DNA of 64,000 nucleotides from Mesorhizobium loti (lineage in GTDB: Bacteria > Pseudomonadota > Alphaproteobacteria > Rhizobiales > Rhizobiaceae), in the NCBI GenBank assembly GCA_014189435.1, contig CP050293.1, forward strand, positions 6,453,001-6,517,000, written 5' to 3'. The notes below the pieces were generated by a model. That model worked only from the letters and a program-made list of their open reading frames with translations, searched no databases and was not told the origin of the DNA. Below are positions 45,642 to 55,220 of this stretch, one piece after another. Positions within the stretch are counted from its first letter, which is position 1. Each line of letters starts with the position of its first letter. A program made the translations under genes and the position numbers.

Positions 45642-46102
45642 TCAGGCAGAAACCTTGGCCTTCCTGCCCTTGGCAGGTGCCTTCACGGGGGCGGCCTTGC
45701 GGCCGAGGCCGATCGACTTCGCCAGCAGCGAACGCGAGGCCGCATAGTTGGGGGCGACCATCGGATAGTCCGACGGCAAGCCCCATTTGGCGCGGTAGGC
45801 GTCCGGCGTCAGGTTGAAATGCACGCCGAGATGGCGCTTCAGCGATTTGAACTTCTTGCCGTCTTCGAGGCAGATGATGAAATCCGGCGTCACCGACTTC
45901 TTCGGGTTGACCGCCGGGACCAGGGGGCAGCCACCGGAACCACCGGCTTGCCGAGCCCGCTTATCGAGGCGCTGACGCTGGCGATGAGGTCGGCCAGGCC
46001 GGAAACCGGCAAGCGGTTCTTCTCGACGTAAGCGGACACGATGTGAGCGGTCAGCTCGAGCAGGTCGATGTCTTTACGGGCACTGTTGCTATCGTCGGTC
46101 AC
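45642..46102 (-). pseudogene. mucR: MucR/Ros family transcriptional regulator, split by a frameshift
   Basis: MucR/Ros proteins are global repressors of exopolysaccharide, motility and cell-cycle genes. The N-terminal part (46102 to about 45925: [60 protein letters not shown]) and the C-terminal zinc-finger part (ending 45642: [55 protein letters not shown]) are in different frames. Adding one C to the C5 run (plus-strand GGGGG, 45923-45927) restores ...[18 protein letters not shown] without any other change. The finger lacks the second Cys (C-L-E-D), as in some Mesorhizobium homologues. It may be intact in the real genome if this is a sequence error. Confidence 0.85.
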
Positions 46103-46317
46103 TCTATTTCTCCGTCCAAAGCGAATGACCTGAAAATCGGATTCGATTCCCGGGAAGGATCATGCGCGAAATCAAAATGCTGCGGCACCCTTTGTGCATC
46201 CAAGGGACGAGCGGCGTTGTTGTGGCGCGGAATTCCTAGTCGGCAAATCTGCGTAATGCAATGACTTGGTGTCATTTCACACGTTATTTTGAACAACTAT
46301 ATTAAACAATAACAATA
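46103..46317 (-). promoter_or_regulatory. mucR leader and AT-rich promoter region
   Basis: The 215 bp between mucR and the ROK kinase gene hold no gene. The part at about 46235-46317 is strikingly AT-rich (for example ATTTTGAACAACTATATTAAAC and the following AATAACAATAT), unlike its surroundings. MucR-type proteins bind AT-rich targets with little sequence consensus and repress themselves, so this is the likely autoregulated promoter. No clear -35/-10 pair was assigned. Confidence 0.45.
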
Positions 46318-47037
46318 TCAGACTATCAGCGCCTTGTCGCGCCACAAACGAAATCCGCCTTCGAAGGCGCGTGTGTTGTCGCCGCGCCTGGAGTCGGCGG
46401 GCAATTCATCCAGCTTGTCGACATTGCCGCCGCCAATGACGACATAGTCAGGCTGCAGGGCGGCGCGAAGCCGGTCGACAACGTCGAAAACATATTTGCG
46501 CCATTTCTTCTTGCCGCGCTTTTCGAGGCCGCGCTCACCGACATAGTCCTCGAAGCTCTTGCCCTTCTTGTAGGGCAGGTGCGCAAGTTCCATCGGCTGG
46601 GCGACGTTGTCGGCAATCATCGCCGCACCGAGACCAGTGCCGAGCCCGAGGAACAGCATGCGCCCGCCCTCATAGCTGCCGATGGCCTGCATCAGTGCGT
46701 CATTGACCACCTTCACCGGTTTGCCGAACGCACCCGCAAAGTCGAATCCAGCCCAACCCTTGCCGAGATTGGCAGGGTCGGTCAGCGGCCTGTTGTGATT
46801 GACCGGGCCGGGATAGCCCATGGAGACGACATCGTAGGACAGGCCCTCGGCGAGCTTCTTCACCGCATCGATCATCTGCTGCGGCGTCAGGCCCGGTCCG
46901 GAGTCGGCGCGGCGCTCCTCGCCGCCGGCGCTGGTCAGGATCTTGACGTGCGAGCCGCCAATATCGATCGAGAGCACGATCTTTTCGGCATCGGCTGCCG
47001 GTTGTATCACCGCCTTGGCCATGGTGTGCTCTCTCAT
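46318..47037 (-). CDS. ROK family glucokinase (polyphosphate-glucokinase-like)
   Basis: The 239-residue ROK/ASKHA sugar kinase has the phosphate-binding loop [20 protein letters not shown], the catalytic Asp in [31 protein letters not shown] and [25 protein letters not shown], close to polyphosphate glucokinases. It would phosphorylate glucose released by the upstream glucoamylase. ATG 47037 overlaps the zwf stop by 4 bp; an alternative ATG at 47022 (MAKAVIQ) has GAGAG in front. The phosphate donor, ATP or polyphosphate, cannot be decided. Confidence 0.82.
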   Translation of the reverse strand: MREHTMAKAVIQPAADAEKIVLSIDIGGSHVKILTSAGGEERRADSGPGLTPQQMIDAVKKLAEGLSYDVVSMGYPGPVNHNRPLTDPANLGKGWAGFDFAGAFGKPVKVVNDALMQAIGSYEGGRMLFLGLGTGLGAAMIADNVAQPMELAHLPYKKGKSFEDYVGERGLEKRGKKKWRKYVFDVVDRLRAALQPDYVVIGGGNVDKLDELPADSRRGDNTRAFEGGFRLWRDKALIV

Positions 47038-48410
47038 TTCACCGGATCAATCCAGCCGTTGGGCGGCCCGAACCCGGCCATGACGTCCGCCGGCCCCCAT
47101 GTTCGCGGCTCGTAGAGGTGCGGCGGCGTGGTGTCGCCAAGCACAGGGCCGACGATGCGCCAGGCCAACTCGCTGGCGTCCTGGCGGGTGAACAGCTGAG
47201 CGTTGCCGTTCATGGCGTCGCCGATCAGCCGCTCGTAGGGCGGCATATCGCCCTTGCTGTCGTCGAGCGCCGTCAACTCGACCTGCTCGCCGATCATGTC
47301 GTCGCCCGGCGCCTTGCGCTGGGCGCCGATGGCGATCACCACCTGGGGGTCGATGCGGAAGCGAACGTAGTTCTGGTCGGCGGGCTTGATCGGGTCGAAG
47401 ACATCGAGCGGCGGCCGCTTCAGCCGCACCACCACCTCGGTGACATGCACCGGCATGTTCTTACCGGCGCGGATGAAGAACGGCACGTCCTGCCAGCGCC
47501 AGGTGTCGACGAAGAAGCGCACGGCCGCGAAGGTCTCGACCGGCGAGTTCGGCGCCACGCCTGGCTCGGCGAGATAACCGGCGAACTGGCCGCGCACGAC
47601 ATCGTCCTTGGTGAGCGTGCGGATGGCGCGCAGCACCTGCACCTTCTCGTCGATCAGGTCGTCGGCGGAACGGCCGACCGGCGGCTCCATGGCAAGCAGC
47701 AACAGGATGTTGAGCAGGTGGTTCTCGATGACGTCCCTGATGCAGCCGACATCGTCATAGAAGCGGCCTCGCCCCTCGACGCCGAAATCCTCGGCCATGG
47801 TGATCTGCACACTCTCGACGAAATTGCGGTTCCAGATCGGCTCGAGGAAGGAATTGGCGAAGCGGAAATAGAGCAGGTTCTGGATCGCTTCCTTGCCGAG
47901 ATAGTGGTCGATGCGGAAGATCGACTGCTCGTCGAACACCAGGTGCAAGACCCGGTTCAGCCAGCGCGCCGATTGCAGGTCGTGGCCGAAGGGCTTTTCC
48001 ACCATCAGCCGCGCGCCATGCGCGGTGCCTGATTGCTCCAGCCCCTGGACGACGGTCTCGAACATGGTCGGCGGCACCGCCATGTAATGCAGCGGCCGCT
48101 GTGCCGTGCCGAGCGCGCTTTTCAGCTTCTCGAACGTCGCTCCATCGCGGTAGTCGCCGCTGACATAGCGCAGCAGCGAGGCGAATTTGGCGAACATTTT
48201 TTCGTCGATCTTGCCCAGCGCATTGACGATGCCGTCGCGGGCGCGCGCCTGCAACTGCTTGAGGTCCCAGGCGTCGAACGCAACGCCGATCACCGGTTCG
48301 GTGAGCGTGCCCTTGGCGACCATCTGGTAAAGCGCTGGAAATATCTTCTTGTGGGCGAGATCGCCGGTCGCTCCGAAGAGCACCAGCGTGTCGGACCGTT
48401 CCTGGCTCAT
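47034..48410 (-). CDS. zwf: Glucose-6-phosphate 1-dehydrogenase
   Basis: Zwf oxidises glucose-6-phosphate to 6-phosphogluconolactone. It has [21 protein letters not shown] (NADP site), [21 protein letters not shown] (active site) and [22 protein letters not shown] near the C terminus. The 458 residues are slightly short of the usual 480-500 but the ends look complete. The start at 48410 ([13 protein letters not shown]) has GGGGAGA upstream. It lies between gnd and the ROK kinase, overlapping the latter by 4 bp. Confidence 0.94.
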   Translation of the reverse strand: MSQERSDTLVLFGATGDLAHKKIFPALYQMVAKGTLTEPVIGVAFDAWDLKQLQARARDGIVNALGKIDEKMFAKFASLLRYVSGDYRDGATFEKLKSALGTAQRPLHYMAVPPTMFETVVQGLEQSGTAHGARLMVEKPFGHDLQSARWLNRVLHLVFDEQSIFRIDHYLGKEAIQNLLYFRFANSFLEPIWNRNFVESVQITMAEDFGVEGRGRFYDDVGCIRDVIENHLLNILLLLAMEPPVGRSADDLIDEKVQVLRAIRTLTKDDVVRGQFAGYLAEPGVAPNSPVETFAAVRFFVDTWRWQDVPFFIRAGKNMPVHVTEVVVRLKRPPLDVFDPIKPADQNYVRFRIDPQVVIAIGAQRKAPGDDMIGEQVELTALDDSKGDMPPYERLIGDAMNGNAQLFTRQDASELAWRIVGPVLGDTTPPHLYEPRTWGPADVMAGFGPPNGWIDPVK

Positions 48411-48432
48411 GCGCGCGTCTCCCCTGTCGCCG

Positions 48433-49446
48433 TCACTTGCCTGCCTTCGGCTTTTCGACATGGCCGCCGAAGGCATAGCGCATGGCGGACAGCAGCTTGT
48501 CGGCGAATTCAGATTCGCCTTGCGAGGAGAAGCGGTCGAACAGCGCCGAGGACAGCACCGGCGCCGGCACGCCGGTGTCGATCGCCGCCTTCAGCGTCCA
48601 ACGGCCTTCGCCGGAATCCGAGACGCGACCGCCGTAATTCGCCAGGCCCGGGTCGCCTTTCAACGCGCCGGCGGTCAGGTCGAGCAGCCAGGACCCGATG
48701 ACGCTGCCATGCCGCCAAACCTCGGCCACCTGGGGAAGGTCGATATCGAACTGGTAGTATTGCGGGTTTTCCAGCGGGCTGGTCTCGGCGTCCGCGGTCC
48801 GTTGCCGCTTGCCGGCATTGGCCGATTTCAGGATGTTCATGCCTTCGGCATAGGCGGCCATGACGCCATATTCGATGCCGTTGTGCACCATCTTGACGAA
48901 GTGGCCGGCGCCGCTCGGTCCGCAATGCAGATAGCCAAAGGGCGCGGTCCCGGCATCCTTAGGCGGATTGGAGCCGGCGTCGGCGCCCGGCGCCAGCGTG
49001 GCGAAGACCGAATCGAGATGTTGCACCGCCACGTCGGGACCGCCGATCATCAGGCAGTAGCCACGCTCCAGGCCCCAGACACCGCCGCTGGTGCCGACAT
49101 CGACAAGATGGATACCCTTGCCAGCCAGTTTCGCGGCCTGGTCGACGGCGTCGTGGTAGTAGGAATTGCCGCCGTCGATGACGATGTCGCCGGGCTCCAT
49201 CAGGGCCGCCACCTGATCGATGATCCTGCCGGTGATCGCCGCCGGCAGCATCAGCCACACACAACGTGGCTTGGCGAGCTTGCCGACGAATTCTTCCAGT
49301 GAAGCCGCCCCTAACGCCCCGTCTGTCACCAGGGCTGCGACGCTGGCGGGGTTGATGTCGTAGACGACACATTCGTGGCCGTCGCGCATCAGGCGCCGGA
49401 CCATGTTGGCGCCCATCCGGCCCAGTCCCATCATTCCGATCTGCAT
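48433..49446 (-). CDS. gnd: 6-phosphogluconate dehydrogenase, short decarboxylating form
   Basis: This enzyme oxidatively decarboxylates 6-phosphogluconate to ribulose-5-phosphate. At 337 residues it is the short type, as against about 470 in E. coli Gnd. The Rossmann motif [19 protein letters not shown] is followed by VVYDIN; the Asp at the end of the second strand suggests NAD rather than NADP (inference). [19 protein letters not shown] and the catalytic Lys region [22 protein letters not shown] are conserved. It lies 35 bp after the glucoamylase and 22 bp before zwf. Confidence 0.93.
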   Translation of the reverse strand: MQIGMMGLGRMGANMVRRLMRDGHECVVYDINPASVAALVTDGALGAASLEEFVGKLAKPRCVWLMLPAAITGRIIDQVAALMEPGDIVIDGGNSYYHDAVDQAAKLAGKGIHLVDVGTSGGVWGLERGYCLMIGGPDVAVQHLDSVFATLAPGADAGSNPPKDAGTAPFGYLHCGPSGAGHFVKMVHNGIEYGVMAAYAEGMNILKSANAGKRQRTADAETSPLENPQYYQFDIDLPQVAEVWRHGSVIGSWLLDLTAGALKGDPGLANYGGRVSDSGEGRWTLKAAIDTGVPAPVLSSALFDRFSSQGESEFADKLLSAMRYAFGGHVEKPKAGK

Positions 49447-49481
49447 GGTTTCGTCCCTGTTTCCTAGGAGATTTACGGGGT

Positions 49482-51914
49482 TTATCGAGAAAGGATCTGC
49501 TGGCTATCCTGGTCGCCGATTGTGACGGAAGCATCGACATTCTCCCAATCGCCGGTTGCGGGCCAGAAAAAAGTGAAGATCAACGTGCTTCCCTCGGGGA
49601 GGCTTGCCGCAGGCAAATCGGCAAGATGGATGCCGAAAGCATTCTCCGCCGTCTGGCTGTCATGGGCTGATGTCCAGTTGTCGGTGCTCCAATGGACTGT
49701 AGCCTGGTCCAACAATTCGATACGCAGCGTCTTGCCAGCTGGCATGGTGCGGATCTTGTTGTTGAACCGCCATGTCCTGAACGGCGACACGGTCTTGTCC
49801 TCGATATAGCGCTTGACGCCTTGCGGCGGCATGTCGAAGACCGCGCCGTCGCGCAGCGAGCGCAACAGCTTGATATGCTCCGAATGCGCCCAGACCAGCG
49901 GCATGGCGCTGCCGGAGGGCTTGCCATGCAGCAATTCGCGCTCCGGCATGTCAGCACCGTCCCAGACTTGCTCGGGCAACAGGCCGCCCGGTGCGGCCGA
50001 GGCTTCCAGCGTTGCCAGCAGGCTGGTCGCCTCGTCCTTGCGGCCTGCCGCCAGCTCGTAATGGGCCCGTTCGCCCGCCAGCAACGGCCAGGGGCGGCCT
50101 TGGCCGGTGCCGTCGAAGGGCGCCCCGTCTTCGTGCTCGCCATAGCCGTCGCTGGTGTAGCGGTACCAGAGCGGCCCTTGCGGCAACGGGCAGCGCAATT
50201 GCGCATCGATGACCTTGACCGTGTCGATCATCCGCGGATCATCGGCCGCCCGCAGGCCGAAGCGCACCAACGCCAGCGCGTCCGGGCTGACGATTGCCTC
50301 GGCGGGCCGGTCGCTGTCGCCGGGCGGCCGGTTCTTGATCGGCACGTAGCCATCCTTCGGCGAGCCGGCCTCGGCGCTGTCGGGAGGCGCGATGCGGACG
50401 TAGTAGCCCTCGACGCCGGCTTGCCTGCACATTGCCGTGCCGCTGACATAGGTCCAGCGCTCGATCTGGTCGTTCCAACCATCTGATGTCTCGCGCAGAT
50501 AGGTCGCCGCGTCGTCCTTGCCGCAGGCGTCGAGCAGGTCTGCCGCGGCAAGCAGTGCCGCGATCTCGACGGCGAGCGTGAACGGGCTGTAGCCGGCATC
50601 CTCTTCCCAGCGGTCTTCGCCGGTGACCGGGCCGTTGCGCACGACATAGCCGGCGGCGCGCTCGATCATCGGCAGGAAGGTTATGAGCTGGGCGCGCGGC
50701 AAATGGCCGGCACGGTGCAGAGCATCGGCCAATAGCAGCGGGAAGGCGCATTCGTCCATCTGGATGCCGGGCCAATAGGCTGTTCCATCTAACCAGGCGT
50801 TTTGCGGCCAGTGGCCATCCGGCTGCTGGATGGAGCGGAGGTAATCCAGGATTTGCAGGGCCGAGGCAGCATCGCCGGCAGCGAGAAAGCCGCCTGCCGT
50901 CTCGACCAGATCGCGCGGCCAGACCAGATGATAGCCACCGAGGTCGTCGTCACCCTTGTTGAAGCCCCACGGGATCGACAGGCTGGCGACCGCGGCGCCC
51001 GGCACGACGATCGACCGGTGCGTCGCCAGCACCGCGGTGCTGGTGCGATAGCTGTTGATGCCTGACGCCGTGTGCCGATCCAGCGGCAGCAGGCCAGTCT
51101 GCCACTTGCGCCAGTTCTGGACGTAAGACTTGGCCGCCGCCGCAAAACCCCGCTTCAGGCTGGCGAAGGCATTTTCAGCCGCCTCGTCGGGCGTTGCGCC
51201 AAACCCCAGCGCCAACACGGCCTTGGTCTCGGTGGCGGAAAAGCCGATCTCGCCGGTCAGCGCGACATTGCCGTCCTCGGCCCGTTGGCAAGCCGGATCG
51301 AGTTGGCCGGTGTTGTGCAGTTGCTGCCAGCCGTCAGAGACGCCGACATAGCCGGCCGAGCAGCTTCGCCAGGGCAGCGACGAGGCCAGCGCCAGGCAAG
51401 AGCCGCGCCCCGAGGCGAACAGCACGGGCTTTCCCTTGTGCTCGCCGACCCAGGCGGTGTTGCCCATGCCGGCATTGACCAGATGCGGCGCCAGCAGGGC
51501 GTAGACGCGGTAGTCACTGGGCGAACCCTTCAGTGCCGTGAAGGTGATCTCCTGCAGCAGTGTGGGGCGGGCCGGGTCGGCAAGGATACGTTTCTCGATC
51601 CGCCAGGCGCCGTCGCTCGCCGTGTTGGCCAGCCTATAGGCGGGCACGCCGTCCTCGAACGCTTCGATGGCGTGCGCGGCATCGCGCTTCTCTTCCGAGA
51701 AGGAGCCGTCGGGGCCGGTGACGATCAGGCCGAAATCGCGCGTGCAGGCGCTGTCGACGCGCGGATAGTAGATTTCGTTGAGGATGCCGTGGCTGATCGT
51801 GAACCAGATCTGGCCGGTCGGCGAAAGCGACGTTCCGACGCCGCTCTTGGCGCTCGACGTCCAGCGTGCCGGAATTCCCGGGGCGCCCGGAGCAACGGTT
51901 GGCGTCACTGGCAT
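49482..51914 (-). CDS. Glucoamylase (GH15, glucan 1,4-alpha-glucosidase)
   Basis: This GH15 enzyme releases beta-D-glucose from the non-reducing ends of alpha-glucans. The 810-residue protein has an N-terminal beta-sandwich domain (about 20-290: TSLSPTGQIWFTISHGILNEIYYPRVDSACTRDFGLIV), an (alpha/alpha)6 catalytic barrel (about 300-690: GYHLVWPRDLVETAGGFLAAGD, QMDECAFPLLLADAL) and a C-terminal extra beta domain. No signal peptide is evident, so it is probably cytosolic and acts on glycogen or maltodextrin. The start at 51914 follows AGGAGA. It is the first gene of the four-gene operon with gnd, zwf and the ROK kinase. Confidence 0.9.
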   Translation of the reverse strand: MPVTPTVAPGAPGIPARWTSSAKSGVGTSLSPTGQIWFTISHGILNEIYYPRVDSACTRDFGLIVTGPDGSFSEEKRDAAHAIEAFEDGVPAYRLANTASDGAWRIEKRILADPARPTLLQEITFTALKGSPSDYRVYALLAPHLVNAGMGNTAWVGEHKGKPVLFASGRGSCLALASSLPWRSCSAGYVGVSDGWQQLHNTGQLDPACQRAEDGNVALTGEIGFSATETKAVLALGFGATPDEAAENAFASLKRGFAAAAKSYVQNWRKWQTGLLPLDRHTASGINSYRTSTAVLATHRSIVVPGAAVASLSIPWGFNKGDDDLGGYHLVWPRDLVETAGGFLAAGDAASALQILDYLRSIQQPDGHWPQNAWLDGTAYWPGIQMDECAFPLLLADALHRAGHLPRAQLITFLPMIERAAGYVVRNGPVTGEDRWEEDAGYSPFTLAVEIAALLAAADLLDACGKDDAATYLRETSDGWNDQIERWTYVSGTAMCRQAGVEGYYVRIAPPDSAEAGSPKDGYVPIKNRPPGDSDRPAEAIVSPDALALVRFGLRAADDPRMIDTVKVIDAQLRCPLPQGPLWYRYTSDGYGEHEDGAPFDGTGQGRPWPLLAGERAHYELAAGRKDEATSLLATLEASAAPGGLLPEQVWDGADMPERELLHGKPSGSAMPLVWAHSEHIKLLRSLRDGAVFDMPPQGVKRYIEDKTVSPFRTWRFNNKIRTMPAGKTLRIELLDQATVHWSTDNWTSAHDSQTAENAFGIHLADLPAASLPEGSTLIFTFFWPATGDWENVDASVTIGDQDSQQILSR

Positions 51915-52069
51915 TCTGTTTCGGTCTCCTGGCCCCCTCCCTAGACCAGGACACGAAGCCTTTTCAATCATTGCACCGCAAGTTGATCGGACACCGCCAA
52001 TGGCGCGTCGTTGACAGCGGCGTCGGCATGCGTCCACTATTTCCCGGCACGGGAGGATCGTGAAAGCCA

Positions 52070-53344
52070 ATGCCGGAAGTGTCCCTGGTCCTGATCGACC
52101 GGTTGCTGGCGATTTCGCGGGCGCTTGCCGGCCATATAGATCCCGGCACGGCGTTCCGCGCGACAGCCATCGAGATCGGCACGCTCATTCCGCATGACCA
52201 TATCGATCTGGCGGTGCTGTCTCACGATGGGCGCATGCATGCCTGCTATGAAGCCGGTTTCCACACCAGTTGGAGCGAGCTCTCCCAGCATCCGGTGGAA
52301 GGCAGTCCGATCCGCTACGTGTTGTGGGGCAAGACGCCCTATCTGTTGTCGGACAACGCCCTTGTCGACGACCGCTTCCACTTTGCCGGCGCCTTTGACG
52401 AGCCGATTTTCGCGGCCAAGCTGCGCAGCCGTATCATCGTGCCGCTCAGGGCGCGCGGCAGCGTCATCGGCGCCCTCAACATCAGCCGGCACGAGATCGG
52501 CTGCTACACCCTGGCCGATGTCGCGGTCGCCCAGCAATGCGCCGACCTGATTGCGCCCTATATCTTCGCGCTGATCCAGACCGAGGAGGCGCGCCGCGCC
52601 ATGCTTGCGGAGAGCGAGGCGCGCAACCGTGTCGAACTGCTGCGGGTCGGCGCCTCGCAACTGACCGAAGGCATGGAACGCGAACGCCGGCGCATGGCCA
52701 TGGATTTGCACGACCAGACACTTGCCGACCTCGCCCGCATCGCGCGCCAGCTTTCGGCCTTGCGCGGCCAGGGCGTGGCGCGAGCGGCGCAGCTTGCCGA
52801 TCTCGAACAGGAGGTTGCCGGCTGCCTGACGGAACTGCGCCACATCGTCGACGCGATGCGGCCGAGCGTGCTCGAACTGTTCGGCCTGCGCGACGCGGTC
52901 GAGGCGCATCTCAACCGTAGCGTCAGCAAGGCCAAGCCGCCGATCGCCGTGCACATCGCCGACACCAGCGATGGCGGCGCCGACAGCCTGCCCGAGCCAG
53001 TGCGGACCGCGCTCTACAGGATCGTGCAGGAAGCCATCAACAATGCCGTTCGCCACGCCGCGCCGCGCCGCATCGACGTGCTGCTGGCGTCGACCGCGAG
53101 CGTGCTGCGGGTGATCGTCACCGATGACGGCCAGGGATGCGGTGCCGTCGATCCGGCCGCGCATGGCGGCATCGGCCACATGCATACGCGGGCAGCCCTT
53201 ATCGGGGCGCGGCTGCGCATCGGCCAGGCCGGCCGCAAGAGCGGCGGCACCCGTGTCGTCGTCGAGATCGACCGCCAGCCGTCGCGCGAATCGGCGGCGG
53301 TTGCAACAATGCCCGGCGAGCTCGCCGTGTCGGAGGCCATGTGA
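52070..53344 (+). CDS. GAF-domain sensor histidine kinase (HisKA_3/NarL-type)
   Basis: The 424-residue soluble kinase has a GAF-like domain at about 20-170 (RSRIIVPLRARGSVIGALNISR), a coiled linker, a HisKA_3 dimerisation domain with the phosphoacceptor His214 in RRRMAMDLHDQTLADLARI, and a HATPase at about 300-405 (RIVQEAINNAVRHA, VTDDGQGCG, GIGHMHTRAALIGARL). No membrane helix, so the signal is probably cytoplasmic or a small ligand. The ATGA overlap with the following response regulator makes them a pair. Confidence 0.9.
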   Translation: MPEVSLVLIDRLLAISRALAGHIDPGTAFRATAIEIGTLIPHDHIDLAVLSHDGRMHACYEAGFHTSWSELSQHPVEGSPIRYVLWGKTPYLLSDNALVDDRFHFAGAFDEPIFAAKLRSRIIVPLRARGSVIGALNISRHEIGCYTLADVAVAQQCADLIAPYIFALIQTEEARRAMLAESEARNRVELLRVGASQLTEGMERERRRMAMDLHDQTLADLARIARQLSALRGQGVARAAQLADLEQEVAGCLTELRHIVDAMRPSVLELFGLRDAVEAHLNRSVSKAKPPIAVHIADTSDGGADSLPEPVRTALYRIVQEAINNAVRHAAPRRIDVLLASTASVLRVIVTDDGQGCGAVDPAAHGGIGHMHTRAALIGARLRIGQAGRKSGGTRVVVEIDRQPSRESAAVATMPGELAVSEAM

Positions 53345-54078
53345 TGCTTGTGATGATCGCCGAGAATGACGGACTGCACCGCACCTTCGCGCGGCGGACC
53401 GTCGAGCAATTGTGGCCCGGCGACGTCGAGGTGATCGAGGCGAGCGACGGCGAGGACGCCATCAACCTGGCGGCCGAGCGCGAGCCGCCGCATGTCGTGC
53501 TCGACCTGCAGATGCCGAAGGCGACCGGGATCGAGGTTGCCAGGGCGATCTGGAACCGCCGCGCCGGCACGCACATCCTGTTCTGGTCGAATTTCGCCGA
53601 CGAGGCCTATGTGCGCGGCGTGGCGCGCATCGTGCCGCCCGGCTCGGTCTACGGCTATGTGCTCAAATCGGCGACTGAGGAAGGCATGCGGTCCGCTTTG
53701 CGCGGCGTTTTCCGCGACGGCCACTGCATCATCGACCGCGAGATCCGCGGCATCCAGCACCGCGTGCAGGACAAGTTCGAGGGCATCACCGACGGTGAAT
53801 ATGAAAGTCTGATCGACATCGCGCTCGGCCTGACCGACCGGGCGATCGCGGCACGCCGCGGCCTATCGATCCGTGGCGCGCAGAGCCGCATCAAGCATGT
53901 CTATGACAAGCTCGGCATCGTGCCGGCGGAGGAAGGCGCCAGCGACGCTTCCGTGTTCAACTCGCGGACGCGGGCGATCTATCTCGCCATGGCGCGCGGC
54001 CTGATCAACATCGACGCGCTGCGCCGCGAGCAGGACCGGCTCGATGCCTGGCTGGCCCAGGCGCCGCCGGGTCACTGA
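53344..54078 (+). CDS. NarL/LuxR-type response regulator
   Basis: The 244-residue protein has a receiver domain with the acidic AEND near the start, phosphoacceptor Asp54 in VVLDLQMPKATG and Lys in GYVLKSATEEG, and a C-terminal helix-turn-helix region (ITDGEYESLIDIALGLTDRAIAARRGLSIRGAQSRIKHVYDKLGI). The helix-turn-helix is a divergent LuxR type. The start at 53344 overlaps the kinase stop. The targets are unknown; the SMP-30 and sugar ABC genes lie downstream on the same strand. Confidence 0.88.
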   Translation: MLVMIAENDGLHRTFARRTVEQLWPGDVEVIEASDGEDAINLAAEREPPHVVLDLQMPKATGIEVARAIWNRRAGTHILFWSNFADEAYVRGVARIVPPGSVYGYVLKSATEEGMRSALRGVFRDGHCIIDREIRGIQHRVQDKFEGITDGEYESLIDIALGLTDRAIAARRGLSIRGAQSRIKHVYDKLGIVPAEEGASDASVFNSRTRAIYLAMARGLINIDALRREQDRLDAWLAQAPPGH

Positions 54079-54236
54079 TTGCAGCCATTTGCGACTGTGC
54101 AAACGCACAGTCGGCCATGCGCTTTGACCCGTATCGCCGCGCCGGCGTCGCAACTACGCTCGACCCCAACAAGAAGACCTATCGGGGAAGCGTTCATGCC
54201 ATTCGCCACCATGGCTGTTTGGGCCGGGAGCCAGTG

Positions 54237-55127
54237 ATGTCGGTTTCGGCGCGCGCGCGCCATTCCGGTTTCGACGACGTCGTCGGCGATGCGCCGATCG
54301 AAACGCTGGCAAGCGGCTTCGGCTTCCTCGAGGGGCCGGTCTGGCACCCTTACGAGAAATGGCTGGTCTTCTCCGACATTCCGGAAAGCCGGATGTATCG
54401 CCGCAGTGCCGGGGGCGAAATCGAGCTGTTCCGCGAGCCGAGCCACAAGGCCAATGGCAACACGCTGGACCGCCACGGGCGGCTGGTCACCTGCGAGCAC
54501 GCGACGAGCCGGGTGACCCGCGCCGAGCCCAATGGCAGCGTCACCGTGCTTGCCACGCACCACCAGGGCAAGCAGCTCAACAGCCCGAACGACGTCGTCG
54601 TTGCCACTGGCGGATCGGTCTACTTCACTGATCCCGGCTATGGCCGGGTGGAATTCTATGGCGTGCCGCGCCCGCAGGAGCTGCCGTTCCAGGGCGTCTA
54701 CCGCATCGACGGCGACGGCGCCCGGCTGACATTGCTGGCCGACGATTTCGTGCAGCCGAATGGGCTTTGCTTTTCGCTCGACGAGTCGCGGCTGTTCGTC
54801 AACGACACCGAACGCGGACACATCAGGGTGTTCGGCGTGGAAGCGAATGGCGACCTCAATGGCGGCGCCGTCTGGGCAGTGACCGAGGGCGAGGGGCCGG
54901 GAGCGCCCGACGGTATGAAGATCGACAGCCGCGGCAATCTTTATTGCACCGGCCCCGGCGGCATCCATGTCTTTGACGCATCGGGCGCCATTCTTGGCGT
55001 CATCCGGACGCCGGAAGACTGCGCGAATTTCACCTTCGGCGACGACGATTTGCAAAGCCTCTACATTACCGCGTCGACGTCGCTGTACCGGCTCCGGGTG
55101 CGCGTGCCGGGATTGAGACTGTTTTGA
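54237..55127 (+). CDS. SMP-30/gluconolactonase family protein
   Basis: The 296-residue six-bladed beta-propeller hydrolyses sugar lactones. The metal-binding residues are visible in GFLEGPVWH (Glu), LNSPNDVVVATGGSVYFTDP (Asn) and PNGLCFSLDESRLFVND (Asp). The start at 54237 (MSVSARARHSGFDDVV) follows GGGAG; the ATG at 54117 adds 40 unconserved residues. It is probably coupled to the sugar transporter that follows, the lactone being an intermediate of sugar oxidation. Confidence 0.88.
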   Translation: MSVSARARHSGFDDVVGDAPIETLASGFGFLEGPVWHPYEKWLVFSDIPESRMYRRSAGGEIELFREPSHKANGNTLDRHGRLVTCEHATSRVTRAEPNGSVTVLATHHQGKQLNSPNDVVVATGGSVYFTDPGYGRVEFYGVPRPQELPFQGVYRIDGDGARLTLLADDFVQPNGLCFSLDESRLFVNDTERGHIRVFGVEANGDLNGGAVWAVTEGEGPGAPDGMKIDSRGNLYCTGPGGIHVFDASGAILGVIRTPEDCANFTFGDDDLQSLYITASTSLYRLRVRVPGLRLF

Positions 55128-55220
55128 GCCCACGACGATCCGTGCTCAAATCAGATTGGCAGTGAGGCCGGGGTCAAAGCCGGCGGGAATGCAGCAGTCA
55201 ACATCTGGGAGGATTACGAC

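Noticed and set aside
45890..46102. Treating the two mucR frames as two separate small genes
   Set aside because: Each is one half of the same known family, and a single inserted base rejoins them.
53137..53343. Longer start of the response regulator inside the kinase gene
   Set aside because: The ATG at 53344 overlaps the kinase stop and begins the receiver domain exactly.
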